Shown in pieces: positions 19,528 through 27,565 of a DNA stretch of 64,000 nt. The notes below the pieces were generated by a model. It did not search any database, was not told the DNA's origin, and saw nothing but the letters and a program-made list of their open reading frames with translations. Source of the DNA: Helicobacter pylori NCTC 11637 = CCUG 17874 = ATCC 43504 = JCM 12093 (lineage in GTDB: Bacteria; Campylobacterota; Campylobacteria; Campylobacterales; Helicobacteraceae). The stretch lies in NCBI RefSeq assembly GCF_900478295.1, contig NZ_LS483488.1, forward strand, positions 620,001-684,000, in the 5' to 3' direction. Each line of letters begins with the position of its first letter. Position 1 is the stretch's first letter. A program made the translations under genes and the position numbers.

Positions 19528-20499
19528 TTAAGAGCGCAACCTTTTAGCGATTTCTTGCGCAACATCATAGCCATGATTTAGTGCGGTAGCGATGCTCGCT
19601 CCTGATTTGAATAAAATATCGCCCACGATAAATAGATTAGGGATATTGTTGCTCTCTAAATTTTCTTTCACTACAGGGATATTGGTGCTAGGATCTAATT
19701 CTAAGGAACAGCGTTTAAAAAACTCTAAAGGGGTAGAGCCGCCGATCGCATACAGCAAGCGATCAAAACTCTCGCTCGTGTTATCGGTGAAATTCACCTT
19801 AATTTGAGTGTTATCTTCTTCTAGGCTTTCAATATCCACTCCAAGCTTGCTTTTAAGCGTGTTATTGTTTAGGACTTCTTGCAAGTTTTTAGCGTTGTCT
19901 TCATTGATGCGGCTGAATTCTTTTTTGCGGTAATTGAGGGTGGTAGGGGTGGTTTTGCACAAAGCAATGGCGTATTCCACCGCTGAGTTGCCTCCGCCGA
20001 TCACAAGGGTTTTTTCATTTTCCTTACAATCATTGATGCTAAAAACCACTTGTTTGGAGAGCGCGACAGGGATTTTATAAGTAGGGCGGTTTGGCTGGCC
20101 CATTTTCCCGATCGCAACCACCACGAATTTAGCCTGATAGGTTGTATTAGAAGTGGTGGTAACTTTAAACAGCTCGCCCTCTTTTTTCACGCTTTCAATA
20201 TCGGTTTTATAGCTTGGCGTGATGCGATGCTCTTTTAAAAGGTTAGTGAAATTCTCTAAAGTCTCTTCTTTAAAGCTGTCTTTAAAAGGGATATGCCCTT
20301 TAAGCTCTACGACTTGCTTTTTATAATCTTTATCAATCCTTTTACCGGCTTTATAAAACTTCTCTAACATGCCTGAATGGCTTTCGGTTTTTTCGCATAA
20401 AAGCACTTTTTTGACGCCGGCTATTTCGCATTCTACGGCCGTGGCAATGCCCCCAGGCCCTGCACCCACTATCAATACATCTAAAATTTCTTGATCCAT
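19528..20499 (-). CDS. fqrB: Flavodoxin:quinone reductase FqrB (thioredoxin-reductase-like)
   Basis: 323-residue FAD/NAD(P)H oxidoreductase. The N-terminal GAGPGGIATAVE is the FAD-binding glycine motif, GGGNSAVEYA is the pyridine-nucleotide motif, and FIVGDI near the C-terminus closes the FAD site. The CxxC redox pair of real thioredoxin reductases is absent, which agrees with the known H. pylori FqrB that passes electrons between NADPH and flavodoxin. It was originally named trxB2. It lies 25 bases downstream of ccoS and about 1 kb from fldA, its electron partner. Confidence 0.9.
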   Translation of the reverse strand: MDQEILDVLIVGAGPGGIATAVECEIAGVKKVLLCEKTESHSGMLEKFYKAGKRIDKDYKKQVVELKGHIPFKDSFKEETLENFTNLLKEHRITPSYKTDIESVKKEGELFKVTTTSNTTYQAKFVVVAIGKMGQPNRPTYKIPVALSKQVVFSINDCKENEKTLVIGGGNSAVEYAIALCKTTPTTLNYRKKEFSRINEDNAKNLQEVLNNNTLKSKLGVDIESLEEDNTQIKVNFTDNTSESFDRLLYAIGGSTPLEFFKRCSLELDPSTNIPVVKENLESNNIPNLFIVGDILFKSGASIATALNHGYDVAQEIAKRLRS

Positions 20500-20524
20500 T
20501 CCTATCCTTTTATTTCAATTCTTT

Positions 20525-20716
20525 TTAATTCTTTTGGCGTTTTTCTTGTAAAATCGCTTCGTTCAAATCGCTCGCGCTGTCATACAACACGCTTTCAAGC
20601 ATGCGTTTTTCATCGTCAAACTGACCGCTTTTAACCCCCCATAAAAACGCTATTAAGCCTACCAATCCCATAAGCACTGAGACAACTAACATGATGGTTA
20701 AAATTTCTGTATTCAT
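20525..20716 (-). CDS. ccoS: Cytochrome cbb3 oxidase maturation protein CcoS
   Basis: 63-residue protein with one N-terminal membrane segment followed by the CcoS signature FLWGVKSGQFDDEKRM. CcoS is needed for cofactor insertion into the cbb3 terminal oxidase, the only oxidase of H. pylori. The C-terminal tail is longer than average and charged. The oxidase structural genes are not in this window. It is probably co-transcribed with fqrB. Confidence 0.85.
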   Translation of the reverse strand: MNTEILTIMLVVSVLMGLVGLIAFLWGVKSGQFDDEKRMLESVLYDSASDLNEAILQEKRQKN

Positions 20717-20840
20717 CTCTATATCTTTTAGGTTATTAGGATAATGCTGTCATTATACTAAAAGATAGCGTTTAAATCACCAACAGGTTGAATAAGTTTG
20801 GATAACATGAAAATAAAAACGAATCAAAAGAGGGTTTTTT

Positions 20841-21422
20841 ATGCAAGAAGCGTTGTTGCGTTTTCAAGAGGGTTTTAAGGAGTGGGGTTATCTTATTTTG
20901 TTTTTATATTCTTTAGGGGGCGGGTATGTGGGGATTGTCATCGCTTCTATTTTGAGCGCTACCACGCACGCTTTAGATATGAAAATAACCATTCTTGTCG
21001 CTTTTTTAGGGAATATGGTAGGGAGTGGGGCTCTTGTAATCTTTGCCCGCTATCAAAAAAGAGAGTTTTTAAAGTATTTCCAAAAGCATAGAAGAAAGCT
21101 TGCTTTAGCGAGTTTGTGGGTGAAACGCTACGCCTTGCTCATGATTTTTGTCAATAAATATTTGTATGGGATTAAAAGCGTTGTGCCTTTGGCGGTTGGT
21201 TTTAGCAAATACCCTTTAAAAAGATTTTTATGGCTTAATGTTTTTTCCAGTTTTTTGTGGGCGTTAATCGTGGGGAGCGTTTCTTTTCAAGCGAGCGATT
21301 GGGTGAAAACGCTGTATGAAAGGCTTTCTCATTACACTTCGTTTTTTGTGATAAGTTTTGCTCTTATAGCGCTTTTAATATGGTTTTTATTGAAACGATA
21401 TTCGCGCAAAATGGGTTTTTAA
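20841..21422 (+). CDS. DedA-family inner membrane protein
   Basis: 193 residues with four to five hydrophobic segments. GSGALVIFARYQKREFLKYF, the RYALLMIFVNKYLYGIKSVVPLAVGFSKYP stretch (which has the DedA/VTT pattern R-x-P/F...G) and the LNVFSSFLWALIVGSVSF segment are characteristic of DedA/SNARE-associated proteins. Related DedA proteins act as lipid carriers or scramblases. The specific role here is unknown. It lies divergent from ccoS and upstream of fldA. Confidence 0.75.
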   Translation: MQEALLRFQEGFKEWGYLILFLYSLGGGYVGIVIASILSATTHALDMKITILVAFLGNMVGSGALVIFARYQKREFLKYFQKHRRKLALASLWVKRYALLMIFVNKYLYGIKSVVPLAVGFSKYPLKRFLWLNVFSSFLWALIVGSVSFQASDWVKTLYERLSHYTSFFVISFALIALLIWFLLKRYSRKMGF

Positions 21423-21513
21423 GCAAGATTTTTAATTAAATGCGCTAGACTACGCCCACAAGCATTCGCATGAAAGCGGGTGCGTTAATATCTTAAAAAT
21501 AAGGATTGAGAAC

Positions 21514-22008
21514 ATGGGAAAAATTGGTATCTTTTTTGGGACAGACAGCGGGAACGCTGAAGCTATCGCTGAAAAAATCAGCAAGGCTATTGGTAATGCC
21601 GAAGTGGTTGATGTGGCTAAGGCTTCTAAAGATCAATTTAATAGCTTTACAAAGGTTATTCTAGTTGCTCCAACAGCCGGTGCGGGCGATTTGCAAACAG
21701 ATTGGGAAGACTTTTTAGGCACGCTAGAAGCGAGCGACTTTGCGAATAAAACCATTGGGCTTGTAGGCTTAGGCGATCAAGACACTTACAGCGAAACTTT
21801 CGCCGAAGGCATTTTCCACATTTATGAAAAAGCTAAAGCCGGCAAAGTGGTAGGGCAAACTCCCACTGATGGTTATCATTTTGAAGCTTCTAAAGCGGTA
21901 GAAGGCGGTAAATTCGTGGGTCTTGTGATTGATGAAGACAATCAAGACGATCTCACTGATGAGAGGATTTCAAAATGGGTAGAACAAGTTAAAGGTTCTT
22001 TCGCTTGA
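21514..22008 (+). CDS. fldA: Flavodoxin FldA
   Basis: Long-chain flavodoxin of 164 residues, the FMN electron carrier for pyruvate:flavodoxin oxidoreductase and essential in H. pylori. The N-terminal phosphate loop [14 protein letters not shown] is clear, and the second FMN loop [15 protein letters not shown] contains the stacking Tyr. The first FMN loop reads [12 protein letters not shown], with Ala where most flavodoxins have an aromatic residue. That is a known H. pylori peculiarity that opens a pocket next to FMN. ATG after ATAAGGATTGAGAAC, and a strong terminator follows. Confidence 0.97.
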   Translation: MGKIGIFFGTDSGNAEAIAEKISKAIGNAEVVDVAKASKDQFNSFTKVILVAPTAGAGDLQTDWEDFLGTLEASDFANKTIGLVGLGDQDTYSETFAEGIFHIYEKAKAGKVVGQTPTDGYHFEASKAVEGGKFVGLVIDEDNQDDLTDERISKWVEQVKGSFA

Positions 22009-22014
22009 TCTTTT

Positions 22015-22043
22015 AAGCCCTAAGTTTTAGGGCTTTTTTTTTT
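22015..22043 (+). terminator. Intrinsic terminator of fldA
   Basis: Nine-base-pair stem AAGCCCTAA / TTAGGGCTT with a three-base loop, followed by a run of ten T's starting within the stem. Confidence 0.92.
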
Positions 22044-22064
22044 AAACTTCTTTTTATATTTTTG

Positions 22065-22487
22065 ATGCTAGAAATAGACAACCAAACCCCGCTAGAATCA
22101 GACTTTTCATTATTAGAAAAAATCGCAAAATTTTTAGCCCCCACTCAAATCATTGAGCTTGTTTTAGTGAGCGATGAAACCATGCGAGAAATCAACAGGG
22201 ATTTAAGGGGTTGCGATTACGTTACCGATGTTTTGAGCTTCCCTTTAGAAGCGATCCCTCACACCCCTTTAGGGAGCGTGGTGATTAATGCGCCATTAGC
22301 TCAAGAAAACGCCCTGAAATTAGGGCATAGATTAGAAGAGGAGATCGCTCTTTTATTCATTCATGGGGTGTTGCACTTGTTAGGCTATGACCATGAAAAA
22401 GATAAGGGTGAACAACGCCAAAAAGAGAGCGAACTCATTAAAGCGTTTAACTTGCCTTTGAGTTTGATTGAACGCGCACAGGATTAG
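22065..22487 (+). CDS. ybeY: Endoribonuclease YbeY (rRNA maturation)
   Basis: Zn-dependent endoribonuclease acting in 16S rRNA 3'-end maturation and ribosome quality control. 140 residues; the diagnostic metal motif [14 protein letters not shown] (H-x3-H-x5-H) is at about residue 113. [17 protein letters not shown] matches the conserved family core. I chose ATG 22065 over a TTG one codon earlier. There is no clear ribosome binding site in the T-rich leader after the fldA terminator, so translation may start on a very short leader. Confidence 0.92.
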   Translation: MLEIDNQTPLESDFSLLEKIAKFLAPTQIIELVLVSDETMREINRDLRGCDYVTDVLSFPLEAIPHTPLGSVVINAPLAQENALKLGHRLEEEIALLFIHGVLHLLGYDHEKDKGEQRQKESELIKAFNLPLSLIERAQD

Positions 22488-22491
22488 GTTT

Positions 22492-22526
22492 AGATGCTCT
22501 ACTAATGCTGACAAATAAAGCTTTTA
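22492..22526. repeat. Copy 2 of the dispersed ~40-bp repeat (inverted, diverged)
   Basis: The reverse complement reads TAAAAGCTTTATTTGTCAG then CATTAGTAGAGCATC, aligning with the 8534 and 37901 copies. It sits in the 59-base gap between the convergent ybeY and fic genes. Confidence 0.4.
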
Positions 22527-22546
22527 ATTTTTAAGAATGGAATTTT

Positions 22547-23080
22547 TTAAAGCCCTTCATAATAATACGACTGCGTGATACCTTTAATGAGAGTTAAGGG
22601 ATCGTTGGTATTAGAACTCAAATGCTTTTTTAAAAGCGTTTTGATTTCCAAATCATTCACAGGACTCCTTTCCATTGCGCTCAAATAAGCGGCTTTATCA
22701 ATCCTATCCCAAAGCACGATTTTTTTCAATTCCTTTTTAAGCAACAAATCAAGCCATATCCTAGTCGCTCTGCCATTACCTTCCAAAAAAGGGTGGGCGA
22801 TATTCATTTCCACATATTTTTCTATGATTTGATTGAAATTATTTTGCGGCATGCTCTCAATTCTGGGTAAAATCAAATCCAAATACAAGCAGTTAGCGAA
22901 CCTGAAATTCCCTTTAGAAATATTTTTATCCCTAATTTTCCCGGCAAATTCATACAGCCCTTCAAACAAAAACCGATGGATTTCTTGCAAGCCCTTGATT
23001 GTGCCTACTTCTATGGTGTCAATCAGACCGCTTTGGATCAAATGCTTGGCTTTTTCTAAACTCTGCCTGTCTAAATGCAT
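22547..23080 (-). CDS. fic: Fic-domain protein (class III, self-inhibited)
   Basis: 177-residue single-domain Fic protein that transfers AMP (or another nucleotide moiety) to protein hydroxyl groups. The catalytic motif HPFLEGNGR is at residues 96-104, with all expected residues including the His. The C-terminal end carries SYYYEG (residues 171-176), matching the inhibitory (S/T)-x3-E-(G/N) motif that in class III Fic proteins obstructs ATP binding. So activity is probably controlled by release of the C-terminal helix or by oligomer state. Target unknown. It lies 23 bases after proC on the same strand. Confidence 0.92.
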   Translation of the reverse strand: MHLDRQSLEKAKHLIQSGLIDTIEVGTIKGLQEIHRFLFEGLYEFAGKIRDKNISKGNFRFANCLYLDLILPRIESMPQNNFNQIIEKYVEMNIAHPFLEGNGRATRIWLDLLLKKELKKIVLWDRIDKAAYLSAMERSPVNDLEIKTLLKKHLSSNTNDPLTLIKGITQSYYYEGL

Positions 23081-23103
23081 CGCGCTGATTTTTTAAGAGT
23101 TCT

Positions 23104-23877
23104 TTAGAGACGCATTTTTTTCACGCTCTTTTGGCAAGCTTTGATAAACGCTCCCCTAACTCCCTTTTTTTCTAAAACGCTCAAGCCTTCAATCGTTGCG
23201 CCTTTAGGGGTGCAAATTTGCTCTATAATCATCTCAGGGCGTTCTTTTTCTAACAGCTTGGCAAAGCCTTTAAAACTCATTTTTACCAATTCTAAAGAAT
23301 CTTTAGCGTTCAAGCCCTCTCTAATACCGGCATCTTTCAAACTGCTCGCTACCAAGCTCAAAAACGCGAGTGCGCTCCCGTTTGTCGCCACGCTAGAATC
23401 AACCTGCTCTTCATTGCCCACTCGCACGCAATTCCCAAAACTCTCAATAATACTCAAAGCCTTTTGGCTTATTAAGGGCATGGGCGATTTTTCACACACC
23501 GCCGTAGAAGAGAGGGCGAACTTGCTCGCGATATTGGGCATGCATTTTAAGTAATGTAAAGAATTAATCGCATCACTTAAAGCTTCAAAATTTACCCCGG
23601 CTAAAGCGCTCAAAACGCTTTTAGCTTGCCCTTGATAATTAAAATCCTTAAGGTTATAAGGCTTAAACAATAAAAACACGAATTTTTGGTGTATATCAAT
23701 AGCGTCTTTGTAAGGCACGATTTGAGCTTGAATGTTTTTTTCTTGTAAAAAAGGGGCGATTTTTTCAGGGTTTCGCCCGGTGATCTCTAAAATGAAACGC
23801 CTGGATAAAGTTTCATGAGCGCCTTCTAAAATCGCTTGAGCCATATTCCCATAGCCAATGAATTGTAAGATTTCCAT
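23104..23877 (-). CDS. proC: Pyrroline-5-carboxylate reductase
   Basis: Last step of proline biosynthesis: reduces pyrroline-5-carboxylate with NAD(P)H. 257 residues. The N-terminal dinucleotide fold begins LQFIGYGNMAQAILEG. The C-terminal dimerisation part contains SVATNGSALAFLSLVASSLKDAG and QICTPKGATIEGL, close to the family signature. H. pylori lacks most of the upstream proline pathway, so the source of substrate is likely arginine/ornithine or salvage. It lies between hopL and fic on the minus strand. Confidence 0.93.
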   Translation of the reverse strand: MEILQFIGYGNMAQAILEGAHETLSRRFILEITGRNPEKIAPFLQEKNIQAQIVPYKDAIDIHQKFVFLLFKPYNLKDFNYQGQAKSVLSALAGVNFEALSDAINSLHYLKCMPNIASKFALSSTAVCEKSPMPLISQKALSIIESFGNCVRVGNEEQVDSSVATNGSALAFLSLVASSLKDAGIREGLNAKDSLELVKMSFKGFAKLLEKERPEMIIEQICTPKGATIEGLSVLEKKGVRGAFIKACQKSVKKMRL

Positions 23878-23889
23878 GACACACCCTTT

Positions 23890-26800
23890 TTAAAACCCCA
23901 TGATGTAATTGATATAGAAAGTATAAAGCCTCCTGTAGCTCACATCAGCCCCAGCACTTCTCAAATACGCTTGATTGATGAGAGGCACTTTGATCCCAAA
24001 TTCCACGCTCTTTTGGCTTATAACCCCTTGATTGTGGAATTTCTTAGCAAAACGCTTAAATTCCGCAAAATTGGTGCGCACCCCAAAATTCAGCGCCACT
24101 TGAAAATTCGTTGAATGGATGTCATTAGCGTTCCCCCAGTTGTCAATGATTTGTTGCCTTAAAGAGCTAAGCCAGGTTGCGCCGCCTAGTTGGACCCCAG
24201 CAAATAGCCCAAAATTCAACGCTTTAGTGTTGTAAGTCCTCCTGAATAGATTCCATAAAAAATCCGTGCCTACCCCATAAGCAAAGATATTCGCTTTCAC
24301 GCTTTGATTGGCTAGGCCTATTTCACTAAAGCCGTAATCAAAGAAAAAATAATGCCTAAGGCCCAATTTCCTAGCCTTACCAAAGAAGTATTTATAGCCC
24401 AAACTAACCCCTAAGCCATTGCTCATGCCGTGTTGGGTGCTTTTAGCGGCCGCATACTGGCTTAAAACGGGTTGAGAGCCGTAGTTATTGGCTTGATTTT
24501 GCGCGTTTTGAACCTGATTTCTAGCATTAATCATCGCATCAATGAGTTTTTGTTGCACCATAAAGAAGGTTTTATCCCCTAAAAGCTGCCGTAAGGTTTG
24601 CGAGAACGCTTGGATCGTGGTGGTGTTAGAAGTGATTTCTTGGAGCAAGGTTAAAATCGCATTAGGGCTAATATCGTTTTGCAAGGCTTGAAACCCTTGA
24701 GAAATAGCGCTCGTGATGGCTTGAAAAGCGCTTGTAAGACTAGCATTACTGCTACTATTATCATTATTTTGGATAAACCCGGCGGTTTTAATGAATTCAG
24801 TGAGCAGATTAATTAAATTATTCGTATCGCTCACCCCATTTGTAGGGATTGCCCCTAAAAGGTTGATAAGCCCACCGGAGCAAGTAGCGCCACTACTACC
24901 GCTACTACACAAATTACTGAGACTGCTGCTATTATTTTTTAGCGCTTCAAAGAATTGTTTTAAGCCGTTTTCAACGCCTTTATTGTTCCCAGAGCTGGCG
25001 ATAATGTTGGCTATTTTTTGGGCGTCATTATAAACTTTTTGTAAATTGCTGTCGGTTGTGGTGGTGGCGGTAGTGGTGTTTTGTTGTTTGTTGGGTTCAT
25101 AACAATTCGTTTTATTGCTCCCGCTATTGCATGTTTGATAGGCGTTATTAGTATAAGTCCCTAATTTCCCATCGCTGGCGTCTGTGAGCATTTGGTAGGC
25201 TGTGTTGATTTGACTAGTTCCATTTCCGCTTCCGCCACTCGCACCATTGCCCCCATTAACGCCCTTAAGATTTGTGATGATTTGATTGAGCAAACCACCG
25301 CTAGTGAGCGTGATTTGTTGGACATTGTAGGTGATGCTGTTCCCACCACTGCTCCCGCTTTGAGTTGTCGCTTGTGTTTGATACCCTAAAGCGTTTTGCA
25401 ACCCGCTGTAATAAGCCTTAGAATCGGACCACTGCTGATAGCACCAGTTGGCATTACCGGTTCCATTACCATTACTGCATGGATTGTTGGTTGCCCCGCT
25501 TGTTTGTTGGGCTTGTTGGCTTTGATCGATCATGTTTTGCATTGAAGTAGGCACTTGCTGGTTAATGGTATTGATGAGCTGGTAAAAATTCGCCCTCAAT
25601 TGGATGCGTAAATCTTGGTTATTATTAGTAGTTAAATTTTGCGATTGACTCCCATTAGGGTTATTAGTGTTATAAATCGCATTCGCCCAAGCTTGGATAT
25701 TGCTTTCTTGGTTTTGGAAAGCGCTTTGAATGCTTTGTTGGAAATTGCTGACATTTTGCAATACGGTGTTTAAAGTGCCCATCACCGTGCTGTTAGAAGA
25801 TTGTGTGGTTGGCCCACTGCTTTGAGCTAAATTGGTCGTTTTGGCTTCTTCTTCATTATTCACCACCACCATCGCTTTTTTGGGAGCGTTGCTTTTAGCT
25901 TGAGTATTAGTGGTAGTCCCACTAGTAGGGCTTAAAATATTTTGCAATTGGGCGTTCCCGCTGATGCTCAAACCCCCCGAAGAGTTATTGCATGAGCTTG
26001 TCCCAGATTGCGATCCATTAGCGCATAGTATATTGGCGTTTTTTTGCAAATTTTCTTCTGAAGTTTTCAAAGAGTTATAAACGCTCCACACTTGAGAGAC
26101 AAGGTTAAAAGAATTCACGCCGATCTGCTCTTTGCCGTTGATGGTTTGGACTTTGGAGGTAGCGACTAAAGAATTATCAAAACCGCTTGTGGAACTTGTG
26201 GAGCTTGTGGCTGAGCATGAAATCCCGCTAGAAGCATCGCTAGAAAGGCTTCCGGTAGCGCTTGCGCAATCATAGGCGCTGATATTTTGCCCTTGAGCGT
26301 TGGTAACGGTGCCGATTTGGTAGTTATTAGAAGTGTTTTTGAGCAAGTTTTTAGGCTCAGTAAAACTGATCCACGAAATTTGTTTTAAGGCGTTATTGTA
26401 TTGTTCTATCGTGCTTTCATAGGCTTGGAAATTCAAAGCGTTGTGCAAGTTGTTTAAATTATAGGTGGTGTTGTTGATCGCATTGTTGTCTAAAGTGTTG
26501 ATAGCCACGCTTTGAAGCTTTTGAGCGATGGCTTGGACTTGCTGGTTGGCTTGGTTGTTTGAAGTGGGGGTTGCGGCTAAAGGGGCTAAATTTTGGATGA
26601 ATTGCTCTAAACACTGGACTTGATTGGCGCAACCATTGGGGTTATTTTGATTATTAGCGCTTAATGTCCCTTGTAAGGTGTTCATTAAAAGGGTGTTGTT
26701 GTATTGTTGTTGGTTGTTGCTGTTTGAAGAAGTGGAGCCTAAAATGGAATTGGTTGGATAGAATACGACTTGTCCCGGTGGGTTTAACACCACATGCGTT

Positions 26801-27543
26801 GAGGTTGTGGTGGGGAAAACCCCTACCCCTAAAGTGTTTAAAGCGTTAACAAGAGCGCTCACGTAAGTGGTATTATTGCTAGAGGCATTCACCGCATCGG
26901 TTAGATTGGAGAGTAAGGATTGCGCGTAAGTGGTGCTAGTGGTTTTAGTGATGCTGTGTTCAATTTGTTGCAACAATTCTGTCATGGATTGTGCAGTGTT
27001 TTGGAGCTGGGCTTTGACTTCTTTAGTGTTGTTGCTAGGATTAAGGCTATTGATAGAGCTAATGATATTAGTGCTTAGCGCGATGCCCTGATCAAACGCG
27101 CTTTGGGTGTTAGAAAGGAGTTTGGCTGTGATTTGTGAAGAGTGGGCTTTTAAGGGATCAGAGCTTCCTTTAAGCCCTATGATTTGCTGGGAAATGCTAG
27201 AGATTTGACGGCTAGAATAAAAGTCTTTTCTTTTGCCAATTTGATTCAAGATGTTAGAAATGCCCTCTAGTTGGTTGCCCACCGTGTTACTCACGCCATA
27301 ACCTAAAGCGTCAATGACGCTTTGAGAGCTTAAAGTGATTAAACCGGTAGTAGGCCCTGCAATATTGATCGCGCTTTGGGTTACGCTGTTGATGATGTTT
27401 TGATTTTCTAAGAGTTGTTTGTTATTGATGAATTGTTGCGTGCCGCCGATTTGATAGCCTACAGACATATACCAGCCATTGTCTTCAGCTAAGAGAGAGC
27501 CAATTAAAAAGAGTGGTATGAATTTTTTAGCTTTTTTTATCAT
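23890..27543 (-). CDS. hopL: Outer membrane protein HopL
   Basis: Very large Hop protein (1217 residues). The signal peptide ends at GSLLA, followed by the Hop N-terminus EDNGWYMSVGYQIGG. The central region of about 900 residues is rich in Asn, Gln, Ser and Thr and contains Gly/Ser linkers and paired cysteines (CANQVQC, CNSGSNKTNC and others). The C-terminal ~190 residues (from NGLGVSLGYKYFFG) are the conserved Hop beta-domain ending FYINYIMGF. The passenger region is presumably surface exposed; no receptor is known to me. It starts 22 bases after the hopI stop. Confidence 0.93.
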   Translation of the reverse strand: MIKKAKKFIPLFLIGSLLAEDNGWYMSVGYQIGGTQQFINNKQLLENQNIINSVTQSAINIAGPTTGLITLSSQSVIDALGYGVSNTVGNQLEGISNILNQIGKRKDFYSSRQISSISQQIIGLKGSSDPLKAHSSQITAKLLSNTQSAFDQGIALSTNIISSINSLNPSNNTKEVKAQLQNTAQSMTELLQQIEHSITKTTSTTYAQSLLSNLTDAVNASSNNTTYVSALVNALNTLGVGVFPTTTSTHVVLNPPGQVVFYPTNSILGSTSSNSNNQQQYNNTLLMNTLQGTLSANNQNNPNGCANQVQCLEQFIQNLAPLAATPTSNNQANQQVQAIAQKLQSVAINTLDNNAINNTTYNLNNLHNALNFQAYESTIEQYNNALKQISWISFTEPKNLLKNTSNNYQIGTVTNAQGQNISAYDCASATGSLSSDASSGISCSATSSTSSTSGFDNSLVATSKVQTINGKEQIGVNSFNLVSQVWSVYNSLKTSEENLQKNANILCANGSQSGTSSCNNSSGGLSISGNAQLQNILSPTSGTTTNTQAKSNAPKKAMVVVNNEEEAKTTNLAQSSGPTTQSSNSTVMGTLNTVLQNVSNFQQSIQSAFQNQESNIQAWANAIYNTNNPNGSQSQNLTTNNNQDLRIQLRANFYQLINTINQQVPTSMQNMIDQSQQAQQTSGATNNPCSNGNGTGNANWCYQQWSDSKAYYSGLQNALGYQTQATTQSGSSGGNSITYNVQQITLTSGGLLNQIITNLKGVNGGNGASGGSGNGTSQINTAYQMLTDASDGKLGTYTNNAYQTCNSGSNKTNCYEPNKQQNTTTATTTTDSNLQKVYNDAQKIANIIASSGNNKGVENGLKQFFEALKNNSSSLSNLCSSGSSGATCSGGLINLLGAIPTNGVSDTNNLINLLTEFIKTAGFIQNNDNSSSNASLTSAFQAITSAISQGFQALQNDISPNAILTLLQEITSNTTTIQAFSQTLRQLLGDKTFFMVQQKLIDAMINARNQVQNAQNQANNYGSQPVLSQYAAAKSTQHGMSNGLGVSLGYKYFFGKARKLGLRHYFFFDYGFSEIGLANQSVKANIFAYGVGTDFLWNLFRRTYNTKALNFGLFAGVQLGGATWLSSLRQQIIDNWGNANDIHSTNFQVALNFGVRTNFAEFKRFAKKFHNQGVISQKSVEFGIKVPLINQAYLRSAGADVSYRRLYTFYINYIMGF

Positions 27544-27565
27544 AATTTTCCCTTATTTTGTTTAA

